This document shows, in pieces, positions 39,840-40,657 of a stretch of DNA of 40,657 nt. The DNA comes from Bacillus sp. J37 (GTDB taxonomy: Bacteria > Bacillota > Bacilli > Bacillales > Bacillaceae). The notes under the pieces were generated by a model that did not search any database, was not told where the DNA came from, and worked only from the letters and a program-made list of their open reading frames with translations. Positions within the stretch are counted from its first letter, which is position 1, and every line of letters begins with the position of its first letter. The stretch is from the NCBI RefSeq assembly GCF_000518865.1, contig NZ_JAEK01000046.1:1-40657 (forward strand), read 5' to 3'. Position numbers and translations under genes: made by a program.

Positions 39840-40657
39840 ATTTCAAATCCTTTCATTACGGGATGCCAAGGCAAGCCCTTGTCCCAAGGTTAAAAAATAA
39901 TATGTCCATTTACACTTATACCATGCTTAAGCACTTTTTATCAAACTGTAGAAATCCACCCTGTCTACTAGCATTCCACTAATAGAGTTAAAATAAAGTT
40001 TTGATAAAAAACTGATTAGAAAATTGGCAGAACACTGAATTGGCATGGTTTTAACAGGAAAAAGACCCTGAAATCGCAAAAGTATTTTCACGAGAACAGG
40101 GTCGGACTTTTAGGTAGACTTTTTCTGTATACCCCAAATAAACCCTTCCGAAATCCCGCTCCTCAAATCCGCATTCTTCCGTTCGAGTTATAATAAAGAT
40201 TTCCGACTGAACCCCTATTTTGGACCATTTTCGATTCAAATATGACCGTTTTTCCGCCTGTTTTTCCTCATTTTTTTCACCTTTTTTCGAGAGTTAAAAT
40301 AAAGTCCTCCGATTTTGGAAGAAGGAGAAAAGGAGAAAAAGAATAAGGGAAATAAGAAAAAGCATTGAGAAAAGATTGAATGAGACCTTCGGTCTCTTAT
40401 TGAATAAATACCTGAGTGAAATATTGAAAAAAGCCTGAATTGGTAAGGGTTCAAACAGGATTAAGTTAGGATAAAACTATTGAATTTTTATTGATTTCCT
40501 ATTGAATTATAACAGAAAAAAGCCCGGGTTCCTAATGAGGAAAAACCGGGATGATATTGAGTCAGAGTCGAAAATCGGAAATGTTTATTTTCACTGTAAT
40601 CGAGCCTGAATCGGAAATGTTTTTTTTGGTTCGGAAGAGTTTAATATTGGGTTACAT
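39840..40657. other. Long right-hand non-coding region with short repeats and hairpins
   Basis: I find no supported gene in these 818 bases; the minus-strand frames at 40051-40239 and 40236-40454 have odd composition and no ribosome sites. Visible structure: GACCCTG/CAGGGTC arms near 40063-40104, a stem GAGACC-TTC-GGTCTC (40382-40396), a stem around CCCGG/CCGGG (40523-40550), and the 13-mer ATCGGAAATGTTT twice, at 40574 and 40610. The part 40310-40370 is strongly purine-rich on the plus strand. It may be the long leader or tail of an operon beyond the edge. Confidence 0.55.

Noticed and set aside
40051-40454. Two minus-strand frames of 62 and 72 codons in the right-hand region.
   Set aside because: They have no ribosome sites, have composition following the purine/pyrimidine bias of the DNA, and show no protein-like pattern.
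1-40657. Search by eye for CRISPR arrays, rRNA and tRNA genes.
   Set aside because: No regularly spaced direct repeats, no rRNA-like blocks and no cloverleaf with GGTTCRAATCC-type arms were found.

Overview
The window looks like a chromosomal segment of a low-GC, Gram-positive, probably spore-forming Bacillaceae member. The evidence is Bacillus-type Shine-Dalgarno sequences (AAGGAGG and relatives) before nearly every gene, complete sets of Bacillus-specific families (ComQXPA, SipW/TasA, DUF95, DUF3231, OpuD, DtpT, PhoX-TatA-TatC) and AT-rich intergenic DNA. I cannot name the species from sequence alone. No rRNA, tRNA or CRISPR array was seen.

Layout. 1-620: 5' end of an IS110-family transposase running off the left edge, preceded (on its own strand) by a GC-richer, structured non-coding stretch that is a candidate bridge RNA or other small RNA. 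744-7412 (minus): a signalling operon with a membrane hybrid histidine kinase, a CheR-type methyltransferase, a response regulator-PAS-kinase protein and a lone sugar-type substrate-binding protein. The first two resemble the RsbK/RsbM pair known from the Bacillus cereus group. 7973-12361 (minus): a circular bacteriocin cluster comprising a Yip1-like membrane protein, a 117-aa precursor ending like amylocyclicin, a large polytopic membrane protein, an ABC ATPase, a DUF95/SpoIIM protein and a small basic membrane protein likely to give immunity. 12556-16501 (minus): a complete comQXPA quorum-sensing operon, including a 56-codon comX. 16803-19758 (minus): a GMC oxidoreductase with a small-subunit-like partner that appears split by a frameshift, plus a DUF3231 protein.

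20100-26879: a POT peptide transporter (plus), then an OpuD-type betaine transporter, an M48-like metallopeptidase, and a MerR regulator with a BmrA-like ABC exporter (all minus). 27109-32219 (minus): nikABCDE-type metal(-chelate) ABC importer with a Fur-box-like dyad on its promoter. 32481-34721 (minus): biofilm amyloid locus with two TasA/CalY paralogues, a very short TapA-like protein and SipW; paired SinR-like half sites lie upstream. 35426-37964 (plus): phoX-tatA-tatC, behind PhoP-box-like repeats. 38041-39839 (minus): two small membrane proteins and a tRNA-dihydrouridine synthase. 39840-40657: no convincing gene.

The most interesting unit is 7973-16501. A comQXPA cassette sits directly upstream of a circular bacteriocin operon. 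The two are separated by a terminator, and the bacteriocin operon begins after a perfect CCGACA-N5-TGTCGG dyad that could be the ComA site. I infer a self-contained, density-controlled antimicrobial module: ComX peptide is prenylated by ComQ, sensed by ComP, and ComA~P turns on synthesis, cyclisation, export and self-protection of a predicted 65-residue circular peptide. Two further loci (TasA and Pho/Tat) also carry recognisable operator-like sequences, so much of the window serves cell-surface and community functions.
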